Part shown: one piece after another, positions 1-7,412 of the stretch
Numbering within the stretch: position 1 is the first letter of the stretch
Layout: each line of letters opens with the position of its first letter
Assembly: GCF_000382885.1 (NCBI RefSeq)
Contig: NZ_CAVK010000057.1
Coordinates: forward strand, 1 to 64,000
Source of the DNA: Sphingobium indicum BiD32
GTDB taxonomy: Bacteria > Pseudomonadota > Alphaproteobacteria > Sphingomonadales > Sphingomonadaceae
Reading direction: 5' to 3'
Length of the DNA stretch: 64,000 nucleotides
Translations under genes and position numbers: made by a program
Notes under the pieces: generated by a model
What the model was told of the DNA's origin: nothing
Databases searched by the model: none
Seen by the model: the letters and a program-made list of their open reading frames with translations, nothing else

Positions 1-309
1 GAGCCGTTGCAGGCGGGGATGATCCTGTCCAACGAGCCGGGCTATTACAAGACCGGCGAATATGGCATCCGCATCGAAAATCTGGTGCTGGTGGAGGAAC
101 GCGCCGTACCGGGCGCGGAAAAGCCGATGCAGGGCTTTGAAACGCTGACCTTCGCCCCGATCGACCGTCATCTGATCGCGCTCGACCTGCTCAGCGCCGA
201 CGAACGGGCGTGGGTGGACGCCTATCATGCCCAGGTCTTGTCGGTGGTCGGGCCGCAGTTGGATGGCGACGCACGGGCGTGGCTGGAAAGCGCCTGCGCG
301 CCGCTTTAG
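1..309 (+). CDS. Aminopeptidase P family (Xaa-Pro aminopeptidase), C-terminal fragment
   Basis: The reading frame is open from base 1, so the gene starts outside the window and only about 102 C-terminal residues are visible. The stretch SNEPGYYKTGEYGIRIENL is the hallmark end of the pita-bread metallopeptidase fold: the Glu of NEPGYY and the Glu of RIENL are two of the metal ligands in M24 peptidases, which remove an N-terminal residue preceding proline using two Mn or Zn ions in the cytoplasm. The tail of about 60 residues after RIENL, with a WVDAYH segment, is typical of long bacterial Xaa-Pro aminopeptidases (about 600 aa) rather than methionine aminopeptidase. The stop codon overlaps the end of a short convergent ORF. 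Confidence 0.9.
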   Translation, partial: EPLQAGMILSNEPGYYKTGEYGIRIENLVLVEERAVPGAEKPMQGFETLTFAPIDRHLIALDLLSADERAWVDAYHAQVLSVVGPQLDGDARAWLESACAPL

Positions 310-434
310 TCTTTCGGGCTATCGGGCGCAGGCGCGGGCGGCGCGGTTTCGCGCGCCTGCGCTTTGCGGCGGCGCAGATTATTGCGCAACGCCTGCGCCA
401 GCCGCTCTTTGCGATCATCCTGTTCGCTAGTCAT
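306..434 (-). CDS. Small basic hypothetical protein, 42 aa
   Basis: An ATG at 434 opens a 42-codon frame ending at 306, converging on and overlapping the aminopeptidase stop by 4 bases. The product is a charged single helix (segment ERLAQALRNNLRRRKAQAR) followed by an Ala/Pro tail ending in SPKD. There is no signal peptide or membrane segment. No domain is recognised. Its strand-specific amino-acid style (amphipathic Arg/Leu helix, Pro/Ala tail) resembles short conserved ORFs found in sphingomonads, but this is recollection of style, not a search result. It could be spurious because GC-rich DNA is poor in stops. Confidence 0.55.
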   Translation of the reverse strand: MTSEQDDRKERLAQALRNNLRRRKAQARETAPPAPAPDSPKD

Positions 435-476
435 GGCGATGCCTTAAGCAAAATGTGACATCGGCCGCAACCCGCC

Positions 477-505
477 TTGACAAGGGCGGCGCGCGCAGCC
501 ATAGG
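477..505 (+). promoter_or_regulatory. Probable sigma-70 type promoter for tRNA-Thr
   Basis: A perfect -35 hexamer TTGACA at 477-482 is followed after 17 bases by CATAGG at 500-505, a weak but position-correct -10. It lies about 43 bases upstream of the mature tRNA 5' end and no protein gene intervenes. The -10 match is only three of six bases, so this is a moderate call. Confidence 0.45.
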
Positions 506-547
506 CCCGGCTCCGCAGGCCGAACTGGCCCGCGGACTTGAAATAGT

Positions 548-622
<75 letters not shown>

Positions 623-678
623 TTTCTCCCCCCGACATAGCCGTGAATCAACCCGCTCCTGCGGGCCTTTGCAATCCG

Positions 679-1713
679 TCAATCCGGCGGCGGCGCACTC
701 GATTCGCCAATCAGCAGCGGCAGGTCGACCTGCAACAGCCTCTCGGTCGGCCTGTTGGCAATGATATCGAACAGGCAGCGCGTGGCCATCTGTGCCATCT
801 CCCCCATCGGCCGCTGCACCGTCGTCAGCGCCGGGACGATCATCCGGGCCAACAGGTTGCCGTCAAAGCCGATGACGGTCAGATCGCGCGGCACCATAAG
901 GCCGCGCGCCACGGCGACCTTGATCACCCCGGCTGCCATGATGTCATTGGCTGCAAAGATCGCGGTCGGCATCGGATCAAGCGATAGCAATCGCTCTGCG
1001 GCCGCCACGCCCGATTCAAAGCCATAATCGCCAGCCTCTTCGCCTACCAGCGTCCCGCCAGCAGCGTTCATCGCCGACAGGAAGCCCGCGCGCCGTTCCT
1101 GCGCCGACAGCATGGTCGGCGGCCCCGACAGAAGCGCAACGCGCCTGTGGCCCAGCGCGACGATATGCTCCGCCACCCGCGCGGCTGCACCGCGTTCGTC
1201 GGACACCAGCATGGCGTCGAATCCCGCAAGGCTGGCGGACGAAAGCGCTACCGCCGGAATGCTGACGTCCTGAAGGGCATCGGCCAGTCCCGGAACGCCC
1301 GATACCGGGGCCAGGATGACGACGCCATCGACACGGGACCGCCGCACGAAATCCAGCACATCCTCGATCGACCCGTCATCGCCGGTCGGCGTCGCATGAA
1401 CGATGACCTCATAGCCCTGCGCGGTGGCCTCATGCGCCATGCCGCGCTGGACGTCGCCAAGCACCAGCACATTCCTGTCATTATGGATCATGCCAATCAG
1501 GTAGGACCGCCCGGTCGCCAGCCCGCGCGCCCGCGCGCTGGGCCGGAAACCCAGCGCATCGATAGCGTCCAGGATTGTCGCGCGGGTTTGGGCGTTGACC
1601 TTGGGCGATCCGTTGATGACGCGGGACACGGTGCGAATGGAAACATGCGCCCGCGCGGCCACGTCCCCGATCGTGACATCGGCCCCGATCGCCCAATTCC
1701 CCTGTTTTGTCAT
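679..1713 (-). CDS. LacI-family transcriptional regulator
   Basis: The 344-residue product has the classical LacI layout: an N-terminal helix-turn-helix (about residues 13-36, TIGDVAARAHVSIRTVSRVI) followed by the hinge helix (RPSARARGLATGRS), then a periplasmic-binding-protein-like sensor domain with segments such as DGVVILAP and IFAANDIMAAGVI. Such proteins are cytoplasmic repressors or activators that respond to a sugar or nucleoside. The gene lies 51 bases downstream of, and in the same direction as, a TonB-dependent receptor, which suggests local control of an outer-membrane uptake function. There are no catabolic genes beside it, so the effector cannot be named. ATG start at 1713. Confidence 0.93.
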   Translation of the reverse strand: MTKQGNWAIGADVTIGDVAARAHVSIRTVSRVINGSPKVNAQTRATILDAIDALGFRPSARARGLATGRSYLIGMIHNDRNVLVLGDVQRGMAHEATAQGYEVIVHATPTGDDGSIEDVLDFVRRSRVDGVVILAPVSGVPGLADALQDVSIPAVALSSASLAGFDAMLVSDERGAAARVAEHIVALGHRRVALLSGPPTMLSAQERRAGFLSAMNAAGGTLVGEEAGDYGFESGVAAAERLLSLDPMPTAIFAANDIMAAGVIKVAVARGLMVPRDLTVIGFDGNLLARMIVPALTTVQRPMGEMAQMATRCLFDIIANRPTERLLQVDLPLLIGESSAPPPD

Positions 1714-1764
1714 GCACCAGCCATAGCCTGTCTGCCGATGCAGGCAAGATCAGGCTGGCTGGCG

Positions 1765-3783
1765 TCAGCGTGTTACATTGATCCCGATCCACAGCGTGCG
1801 CGGCGTGCCCAGGTCCATCGACCCGCCCGCATTGCGGGTCACAACGGTTGCGTCGAACAGATTTTCGCCCCGCGCCACCAATGTCACGCCATGGCCCACA
1901 GGCAGGCGCGCAATGGCATCAACCGTCAGTGCGTCGGGCAGGACATCGCTTTGCAGGTCATCCTCATATTGCTTGGCGACATAGCGCAGCGTGGTGGACA
2001 GGGTCGGTCCCTGCGCCGGGCTGTAGGCAATGGTCGCGCTGGCGGCATGGCGCGGGCTTTGCGCCGGGGTCAGACCGTCAAAGGCTGCGCCGGGCGCGTG
2101 AACGCTGCTGTGGCTGTAGGCGTAGGAGGCCGAGAGGCGGACGTCGCCCAGCGCTGCCGCCGCTGTCAATTCGATTCCCTTGGCGACGATGCGGTCGACA
2201 TTTTGACGCTTGCGCGTGTTCGCGACCAAAGGATCGGTTACATTGGCGATGGCATCGTCCAGCTGGTTGTAGAAGGCGGTGGCGGACAGGGTGACACCGG
2301 GTGCCGGGGTCAGATCGATGCCACCCTCTGCGCCTTTGAGCTTTTCCGGGGTCAGTGCAGCATTCGCCTGGGTCGTGATCGGAAAGACCACGAAGGGCCG
2401 ATAGAGTTCATTGAGCGTCGGCAGTCGAAAGCCGGTATAGGCCGCGCCGCGCACGGCAATGGCGCCGCTCGCCCGGTATAGCGCGCCGACCCGGCCCGAC
2501 ACTTCCCAATCCGAACGGTCGGCAAAGGCGCTGCCGGTCGCCGCGCCGGTGGTGGCGCTCACCTGCCGGTAAAAGCCGTTGCGGATCGACCAGCGATCGG
2601 CCCGCACGCCGCCGGTCAACACCAGCTTACCGATCGTCCAGTCATCCTCGACAAAGACGCCGCTGGTCAGCTCATTCCCCCCGGCATGGCGGCGGAAGGT
2701 CGCCGGGTTGCTGACGATATTGGCGTTATAAGCATCCTCGAACATGTCGCCGGTGGCAAAGCGGGTATCGACGCCGATACGCAGCAGATGATTGCCGCCC
2801 ACCGGCGGGCGCAGCTCGATCTTGCCGCCCAGACCGGTGGAAGGCGTGTTGCGCTGGTCGAGCGACCTGCGGAAGGTCGAGGAGGACATGACGATGTTGG
2901 AAAAGTTGCGCGCCTGGACATAGGCCAGCGCATCGACCTGCCACGGACCACGATTAATATATCGGATGCTGGCGTCCTGGCCCTGGCTCATACTGTCCGC
3001 ACCCTCAAAGCGCAGGGTGCGGTTATCCTGGAACAAGGTCGCGCGAAATTGCAGTTCGGCGGTGGCGGAGATGGGCGCAACCGCGCGGAGGTTTGTCGAC
3101 CAGCCGTCATAAGCGGCAGGCACCGTGGCTGCGACGCGCTGGCTCTTGGGCGTGGTCTGGAACCCGTCGCCCCGATCCCACCGGCCCGACAGCGACACAT
3201 AGCCGCTGCCAAGGTCGGGGGTCAGGCTGGCGGACAATTCGGTGGAATCGCGGCTGCCGTAAAAGGCGCTCGCACCAAAGGTCGGCAACTGGTCGCGCGT
3301 GGCGCTGGCCAGTTCGATCGTGCCCGCGACCGCCCCCGCGCCGAATGCACGGACGCCGCCGCCGCGCGTCACCCGGACGACAGACAGCCGGTCAGGCACC
3401 AGCGCACTGAACGGGATATAGCCGAAAAAGGGATCGGCCATCGGCACGCCGTCGAGCAGCACCAGCGTCCGGCTCGACGCATTGCCGCCCAGCGCGCGCA
3501 GGGTCGCGCCTTGCGCCGACGGGTTGGCGGATCGGCTGTCGGACCGGCGGAACTGCTGAAATCCCGCCACGTCGCCCAGCACGCTTTCGATCCGGCCCGA
3601 CGCGCTGTCCTGCACGCGGGCGCGATCGATCACCACCGATCCATAGGCCGGGGTGCCGGGCGGCAGGGGCAGACCTGCACCGGTGACGATGATGGCCGGC
3701 GCATCGCCCGCTTCATCCGGCGCCTGTGCCAGCGCGGCCGCGGGAATGGACAAGAACAACAGGGGCAGGACGATAGATTTCAT
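1765..3783 (-). CDS. TonB-dependent outer-membrane receptor
   Basis: The product of about 672 residues starts with a Sec signal peptide (MKSIVLPLLFLSIPAAALAQA), then a plug domain (about residues 35-170) with LRALGGNASSRTLVLLDGVP and VRVTRGGG, then a beta-barrel rich in alternating aromatic strands that ends in a terminal strand finishing TLWIGINVTR. TonB receptors take up chelated iron, cobalamin or oligosaccharides across the outer membrane using TonB-ExbBD energy. I chose the ATG at 3783 because it begins the signal peptide and is preceded by GAGGAT; an upstream in-frame ATG would add 12 charged residues before it. The adjacent LacI regulator favours a carbohydrate-type ligand, but this is inference. 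Confidence 0.93.
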   Translation of the reverse strand: MKSIVLPLLFLSIPAAALAQAPDEAGDAPAIIVTGAGLPLPPGTPAYGSVVIDRARVQDSASGRIESVLGDVAGFQQFRRSDSRSANPSAQGATLRALGGNASSRTLVLLDGVPMADPFFGYIPFSALVPDRLSVVRVTRGGGVRAFGAGAVAGTIELASATRDQLPTFGASAFYGSRDSTELSASLTPDLGSGYVSLSGRWDRGDGFQTTPKSQRVAATVPAAYDGWSTNLRAVAPISATAELQFRATLFQDNRTLRFEGADSMSQGQDASIRYINRGPWQVDALAYVQARNFSNIVMSSSTFRRSLDQRNTPSTGLGGKIELRPPVGGNHLLRIGVDTRFATGDMFEDAYNANIVSNPATFRRHAGGNELTSGVFVEDDWTIGKLVLTGGVRADRWSIRNGFYRQVSATTGAATGSAFADRSDWEVSGRVGALYRASGAIAVRGAAYTGFRLPTLNELYRPFVVFPITTQANAALTPEKLKGAEGGIDLTPAPGVTLSATAFYNQLDDAIANVTDPLVANTRKRQNVDRIVAKGIELTAAAALGDVRLSASYAYSHSSVHAPGAAFDGLTPAQSPRHAASATIAYSPAQGPTLSTTLRYVAKQYEDDLQSDVLPDALTVDAIARLPVGHGVTLVARGENLFDATVVTRNAGGSMDLGTPRTLWIGINVTR

Positions 3784-3837
3784 GGCGATCCTCTCGACGC
3801 CCCTCTCCTCATTTTCCATCGTCTTTGCAAACGGAAA

Positions 3838-3867
3838 GGGGCCATATCCCGTGTAGGATATGGCCCC
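3838..3867 (-). terminator. Hairpin terminator downstream of the porin gene
   Basis: A perfect 11-base stem (3838-3848 with 3857-3867, GGGGCCATATC/GATATGGCCCC) closes an 8-base loop. On the minus strand it is followed by TTTCCGTTT, a weak U-rich tail. It sits between the porin stop and the TonB receptor start, both minus strand, so it probably separates the two transcripts. Confidence 0.7.
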
Positions 3868-3903
3868 CGCCCCGTGACATTGGTCCTTGGGTCGATCAGG
3901 CGG

Positions 3904-5289
3904 TCAGAAGAACAGGATCGCCCCAGCCGCCAGCGCATCCGAACTGGCCTTGTTGCCATTATGCGCTTTCGACGTCGTATGGACATATTCGCCCAGCAAC
4001 GTCACCCAGCTGTTGAGGCCATAGCGCAGCTGTCCGACCCAGCTGCCATTCTTGTCGACCAGCAGAGGGTTGGCCAGCGCGTCGGCGGCATTGGCATAGT
4101 CCAGATGGCTTTCGCCATAGCTGCCCCCGACCGAGATTTTGCCGAAGGTCGCCAGCCCCTGCAGATAGAAGCCATGGCTGTCGCGCCGATTGCCCAGGCC
4201 ATCGGTGTCGAACAGGTTGAGCGCGGTGGTGCCCAGCCCCGACGCATCATAATAGGTGCCAACCACCGTGATCGGCCCGAACGTCACCTTCGCGCCCGCG
4301 TCCCAGCCCCAGCCCGTATAGTCGGGACCGGCAATCACATTATGTTTCTGGCTGATCCCCGACAGCCACAGCCGCGTCGCGACGCCACCCAGCTTGCCGT
4401 CGTAGACGAATTTGGCCTGGAAGCCGGGCTGCTTGTTGGATTCGGCTGGCCCCGTCAGGGAGGAAAGCGGCTCGAAAATGCCGACGCTGGCGGTGAAACC
4501 GTTGAAACTGGGCGTGGTATAGGTGATTTGAGGCTGGAAATCGGTGTAGATATAGCCAGTGCCGATCCGCCCCAGCGTCGTGTTGGATGGAGCGACATTG
4601 CCCGCAGGCGTGCCCGATGACAGCAAGGTGATGTCATTGAGGATCGCTTCGGAGCCGAACAGGCCGATATCGCGGCCAATCTTCACTTCGCCAAAGCCCG
4701 CCCGACCAAAGGTCAGATAGGTCTGGCGAAAGTCGATCCCGGCGGTCTGGAGCGCGCGCGGATTGCCAGGACTGTTTGCCCCGCCCGCCGCTGCATAATT
4801 GACCGAGTTGATGCCCGGATACATGCCGAAATGCGCGCCGACATCCCAGCCGCCCTGGTTGGTCATCGCCTCCACCTTCAGGAAACCGGGCAGCAGCCCG
4901 TTACGGATCGCCGAACTGTTGCCGCCGACCGTCGCCACGCCGCCCACGACCATGTTGGTGGCGCTGGGTGCCTCCCCATTGTCATGGACGTAGAAGCCAT
5001 TGACCGAGCCGGAGAATTTGAGCGTGACGTCGCCCATTTGCAGCCCCACGCCGCTGTCGGCCATGCGGACGAGCGGCTTGCCGCCCGACGCATCGGGGGT
5101 GACCGGTGGTGCCTGCGCGGCCTCGGCGCTCTGGCCCTTGACCAGGTCCTGATATTCCTCGTCGGTCAGAATACCCTTTTCGTGCAGGCGCTTGAGCAGA
5201 TCGGCGGTGGTGCCGGCCATGGCGGGTGCAGCGGTGGCGGCGAGCAGCAGCGCGCCCGCCGCGCTCATCAGGCGCAACGTCCTTTTCAT
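3904..5289 (-). CDS. OprO/OprP-like outer-membrane porin
   Basis: The 461-residue protein has a Sec signal peptide (residues 1-25, cleaved near PAMAG), a short helical segment that may form a trimer coiled coil (DLLKRLHEKGILTDEEYQDL), an Ala/Pro linker, then a long beta-barrel beginning near VTLKFSGSVNGFYV and ending in a terminal strand finishing in FF, as expected for BAM recognition. Gly- and aromatic-rich strands such as GEVKIGRDIGLFG are characteristic of phosphate- or anion-selective OprO/P relatives. Start ATG at 5289 follows GGAGGATGAT, a strong ribosome binding site. A LuxR-type regulator lies directly upstream on the same strand. Substrate specificity cannot be read from the sequence. 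Confidence 0.88.
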   Translation of the reverse strand: MKRTLRLMSAAGALLLAATAAPAMAGTTADLLKRLHEKGILTDEEYQDLVKGQSAEAAQAPPVTPDASGGKPLVRMADSGVGLQMGDVTLKFSGSVNGFYVHDNGEAPSATNMVVGGVATVGGNSSAIRNGLLPGFLKVEAMTNQGGWDVGAHFGMYPGINSVNYAAAGGANSPGNPRALQTAGIDFRQTYLTFGRAGFGEVKIGRDIGLFGSEAILNDITLLSSGTPAGNVAPSNTTLGRIGTGYIYTDFQPQITYTTPSFNGFTASVGIFEPLSSLTGPAESNKQPGFQAKFVYDGKLGGVATRLWLSGISQKHNVIAGPDYTGWGWDAGAKVTFGPITVVGTYYDASGLGTTALNLFDTDGLGNRRDSHGFYLQGLATFGKISVGGSYGESHLDYANAADALANPLLVDKNGSWVGQLRYGLNSWVTLLGEYVHTTSKAHNGNKASSDALAAGAILFF

Positions 5290-5425
5290 ATCATCCTCCC
5301 GTTCGCAACGCCGGTTTCCCCCCGGCTGAAACAGGAGAGTGGCGCGTGCGGACGGACGGGAAAATTGGACTTAGGTTCTCATCCCTTCGGACAGGACAAG
5401 CGCGCGGAACGAGGTCACAATCAGA

Positions 5426-6526
5426 TCAATGGCTGATCAGGCCGACGATCCGCACCAGTTGCGATTCCCGGCGACACCCGGTCTTGTCGTAGATGCTGCG
5501 CAGTTGCACCTTCAACGTCTCTGCCGACACGGATCGTGCCGCCGCAATGTCGGCGCGGGACTGGCCGGCCGCGAGCCGGATGGCGATGTCCGCTTCGGCC
5601 GGTGTCAGTCTGAATGTCCGCATAAGCAACTGGACATGACGGTCGGTGGGCGCTCCGACCCGCGCGATGACGATGGCGCGCGGGGCAAAGGGCAGCGCCC
5701 AGGGGCGGTTAGGCAAGGGGTAACATTCCAGCATGATCCCCACGCCGCCGCTATCATCGCCCAGCGCGACCGGATCAGCGGCGCGGCCGGGCGGGTCGAT
5801 CGCGGTGCGAATCGCGCGCGTGATGGCGCGGCTTTCATCAGCCCGCTCACTTGTCAGCCAGCCTTCGTTCACCCGGATGCGGCTGGTCGCCAGCAGCGCT
5901 TCAGCGCGCGCGGTCATCCCCCCGACCCTACCGGTCGCGTCGAGCAACCAGCAGGCCCGGTCCATCGCCTCGAACGCGCCGGACAATAACGAAAAACCCT
6001 GTTGCTCGATCGCGCGCTGGAGCCGCACGGCGGTGCGGGCGTGACCCGCAATCTCGCCGAACAGGTCGCGCTGTTCCTGCGTCGTGCGCCCGTCCTTGCT
6101 GTCGCGCAGGAGCGCCAGCCCGATCATCCCCTCGCGCCCCGCTAGCAGGCGGGTCTGGCAGCCATCAAAAATGTCGAAATCCGCACACAGGTCGAGATAG
6201 TCGTCCGACCGCAGCGACTGGCGGGCAACGTCATAATGGGCTTCGTGGACGATGGCGGGACTGTCGGCCAGCCCATCGGCGGCTACGCGGAAATTCAGGT
6301 CGGGCTGGGACTGGTCGATCGCGGCGGTCTTGGCGATGATGCTGTCATCAATATCGCTGATCCAGTTGAAGCCGCTGGCACCTGGGCCAAAGCCGATCAA
6401 CTGGCCATGACGCGACCCGGTCGCATTGGCCATCGCCCTGATCGCCCCGTCCCAATTTTGCGGGTCAAGCGCGGCGGACAGAAAAAGGTCTGCCCATTTA
6501 TCCTCATCCGTGGCGTATGACGCCAT
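5426..6526 (-). CDS. LuxR-type helix-turn-helix transcriptional regulator
   Basis: The 366-residue protein ends in a GerE/LuxR DNA-binding domain (about the last 65 residues, with LTPAEADIAIRLAAGQSRAD, then SAETLKVQLRSIYDKTG). The N-terminal 290 residues form an uncharacterised sensory region with a PAS-like stretch (FSLLSGAFEAMDRACWLLDATGRV). There is no receiver domain and no acyl-homoserine-lactone signature. Sphingomonad proteins of this kind commonly start DEDKWADLF close to the N terminus, so I use the ATG at 6526 (MASYATDEDKW); an upstream TTG at 6583 would add 19 residues without a better ribosome binding site. It precedes the porin gene by 137 bases on the same strand. Confidence 0.88.
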   Translation of the reverse strand: MASYATDEDKWADLFLSAALDPQNWDGAIRAMANATGSRHGQLIGFGPGASGFNWISDIDDSIIAKTAAIDQSQPDLNFRVAADGLADSPAIVHEAHYDVARQSLRSDDYLDLCADFDIFDGCQTRLLAGREGMIGLALLRDSKDGRTTQEQRDLFGEIAGHARTAVRLQRAIEQQGFSLLSGAFEAMDRACWLLDATGRVGGMTARAEALLATSRIRVNEGWLTSERADESRAITRAIRTAIDPPGRAADPVALGDDSGGVGIMLECYPLPNRPWALPFAPRAIVIARVGAPTDRHVQLLMRTFRLTPAEADIAIRLAAGQSRADIAAARSVSAETLKVQLRSIYDKTGCRRESQLVRIVGLISH

Positions 6527-6641
6527 CCCCAAAACCCCCACAGTTCCGTGGGCATCCGTTGCGCAATATGCCGGTGAAGTCAAATAGACGGAGAGAATAG
6601 CAACTATAATTCTTGTCGAATTGGATCTGGATTAATCCAAA

Positions 6642-7286
6642 TCAGGCTGCCTGCGCCAGCGCCTCTTCCCGCACGGCGCAGAATATCCGGCAGGGCGGAA
6701 TATTGCGCCATTCCAGTTCGTCGCTGACCCGCCCGAATATCGGGTCGATCAGGCGGCGGACATAGCGCGAATATTGATAGACCAGGAACGCCCCGCCCGG
6801 CCGCAACGCGGCGCGTGTTTCGGCGCAGATCGCTGCGCCCACGCCATCGGACAGCGTCGAAAAGGGGATACCGGACAATATATAGTCGGCCTGGGAATGA
6901 CCCGCTTCCCGAATGAAGCGGCGCACATCGGCGGCCGATCCATGCACCACCTTGAGCCGGGGATCGTCGAACTGCGCCTCCAGATAGGCAACGAAATCCA
7001 GGTTCAGATCAATCGCCAGCAGGGTCGCGTCAGGATGCAGCCGGTCAAGTATCGCCTGGGTAAAAGTCCCCACCCCCGGTCCATATTCGACGAACAGATG
7101 CGTATTGTGCCAATCGACCCGATCCAGCATCCGGTTCACGAGCGCGGCTGACGAGGGCATGACCGACCCGATCATGCCGGGATGCTTGACGAACTGGCGA
7201 AAAAACATGCCCCATTGCTGGAAGAACCGGCCCGCGCCTGGATTGGCGCCCGGAATGTTTTTCTTTTTCAAGGGTATGGAGGCCAT
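6642..7286 (-). CDS. SAM-dependent methyltransferase, phospholipid N-methyltransferase-like
   Basis: The 214-residue product carries a class I Rossmann methyltransferase motif I, VEYGPGVGTFTQAIL (about residues 65-79), an acidic motif II (LLAIDLNLDFV) and a motif IV-like ADYILSGIPFSTL, close to rRNA dimethylases and to the Rhodobacter/Agrobacterium type phospholipid N-methyltransferases. An N-terminal segment RFFQQWGMFFRQFVKHPG precedes the fold and may bind membranes, as in PmtA-like enzymes. The likely role is lipid or small-molecule methylation, not proven. I chose ATG 7286 (MASIPLKKK) over an upstream alternative that adds 27 poorly conserved-looking residues. It is a single gene between the regulator and the AAA ATPase. 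Confidence 0.75.
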   Translation of the reverse strand: MASIPLKKKNIPGANPGAGRFFQQWGMFFRQFVKHPGMIGSVMPSSAALVNRMLDRVDWHNTHLFVEYGPGVGTFTQAILDRLHPDATLLAIDLNLDFVAYLEAQFDDPRLKVVHGSAADVRRFIREAGHSQADYILSGIPFSTLSDGVGAAICAETRAALRPGGAFLVYQYSRYVRRLIDPIFGRVSDELEWRNIPPCRIFCAVREEALAQAA

Positions 7287-7374
7287 CACTATCCGTCTGT
7301 CTATAGTCGAAATCGGGCGTCGCAAATATCGGCCCGACTGGCAAGCCGCTTTGCGTGCGCAAGACAAGGAACGC

Positions 7375-7405
7375 GCAGGCGGCAGATGGTTTCCCTGCCG
7401 CCTGC
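7375..7405 (-). terminator. Hairpin just after the AAA ATPase gene
   Basis: An 11-base perfect inverted repeat (7375-7385 and 7395-7405, GCAGGCGGCAG/CTGCCGCCTGC) lies immediately downstream of the AAA ATPase stop at 7413. There is no T-run on the minus strand, so it may act as a weak terminator or RNA 3' end protector. Confidence 0.5.
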
Positions 7406-7412
7406 ATACGCC

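Noticed and set aside
2686-4620. 644-codon plus-strand frame across the TonB receptor and porin
   Set aside because: Spans two genes on the other strand and has no domain; it is a shadow in GC-rich DNA where stops are rare.
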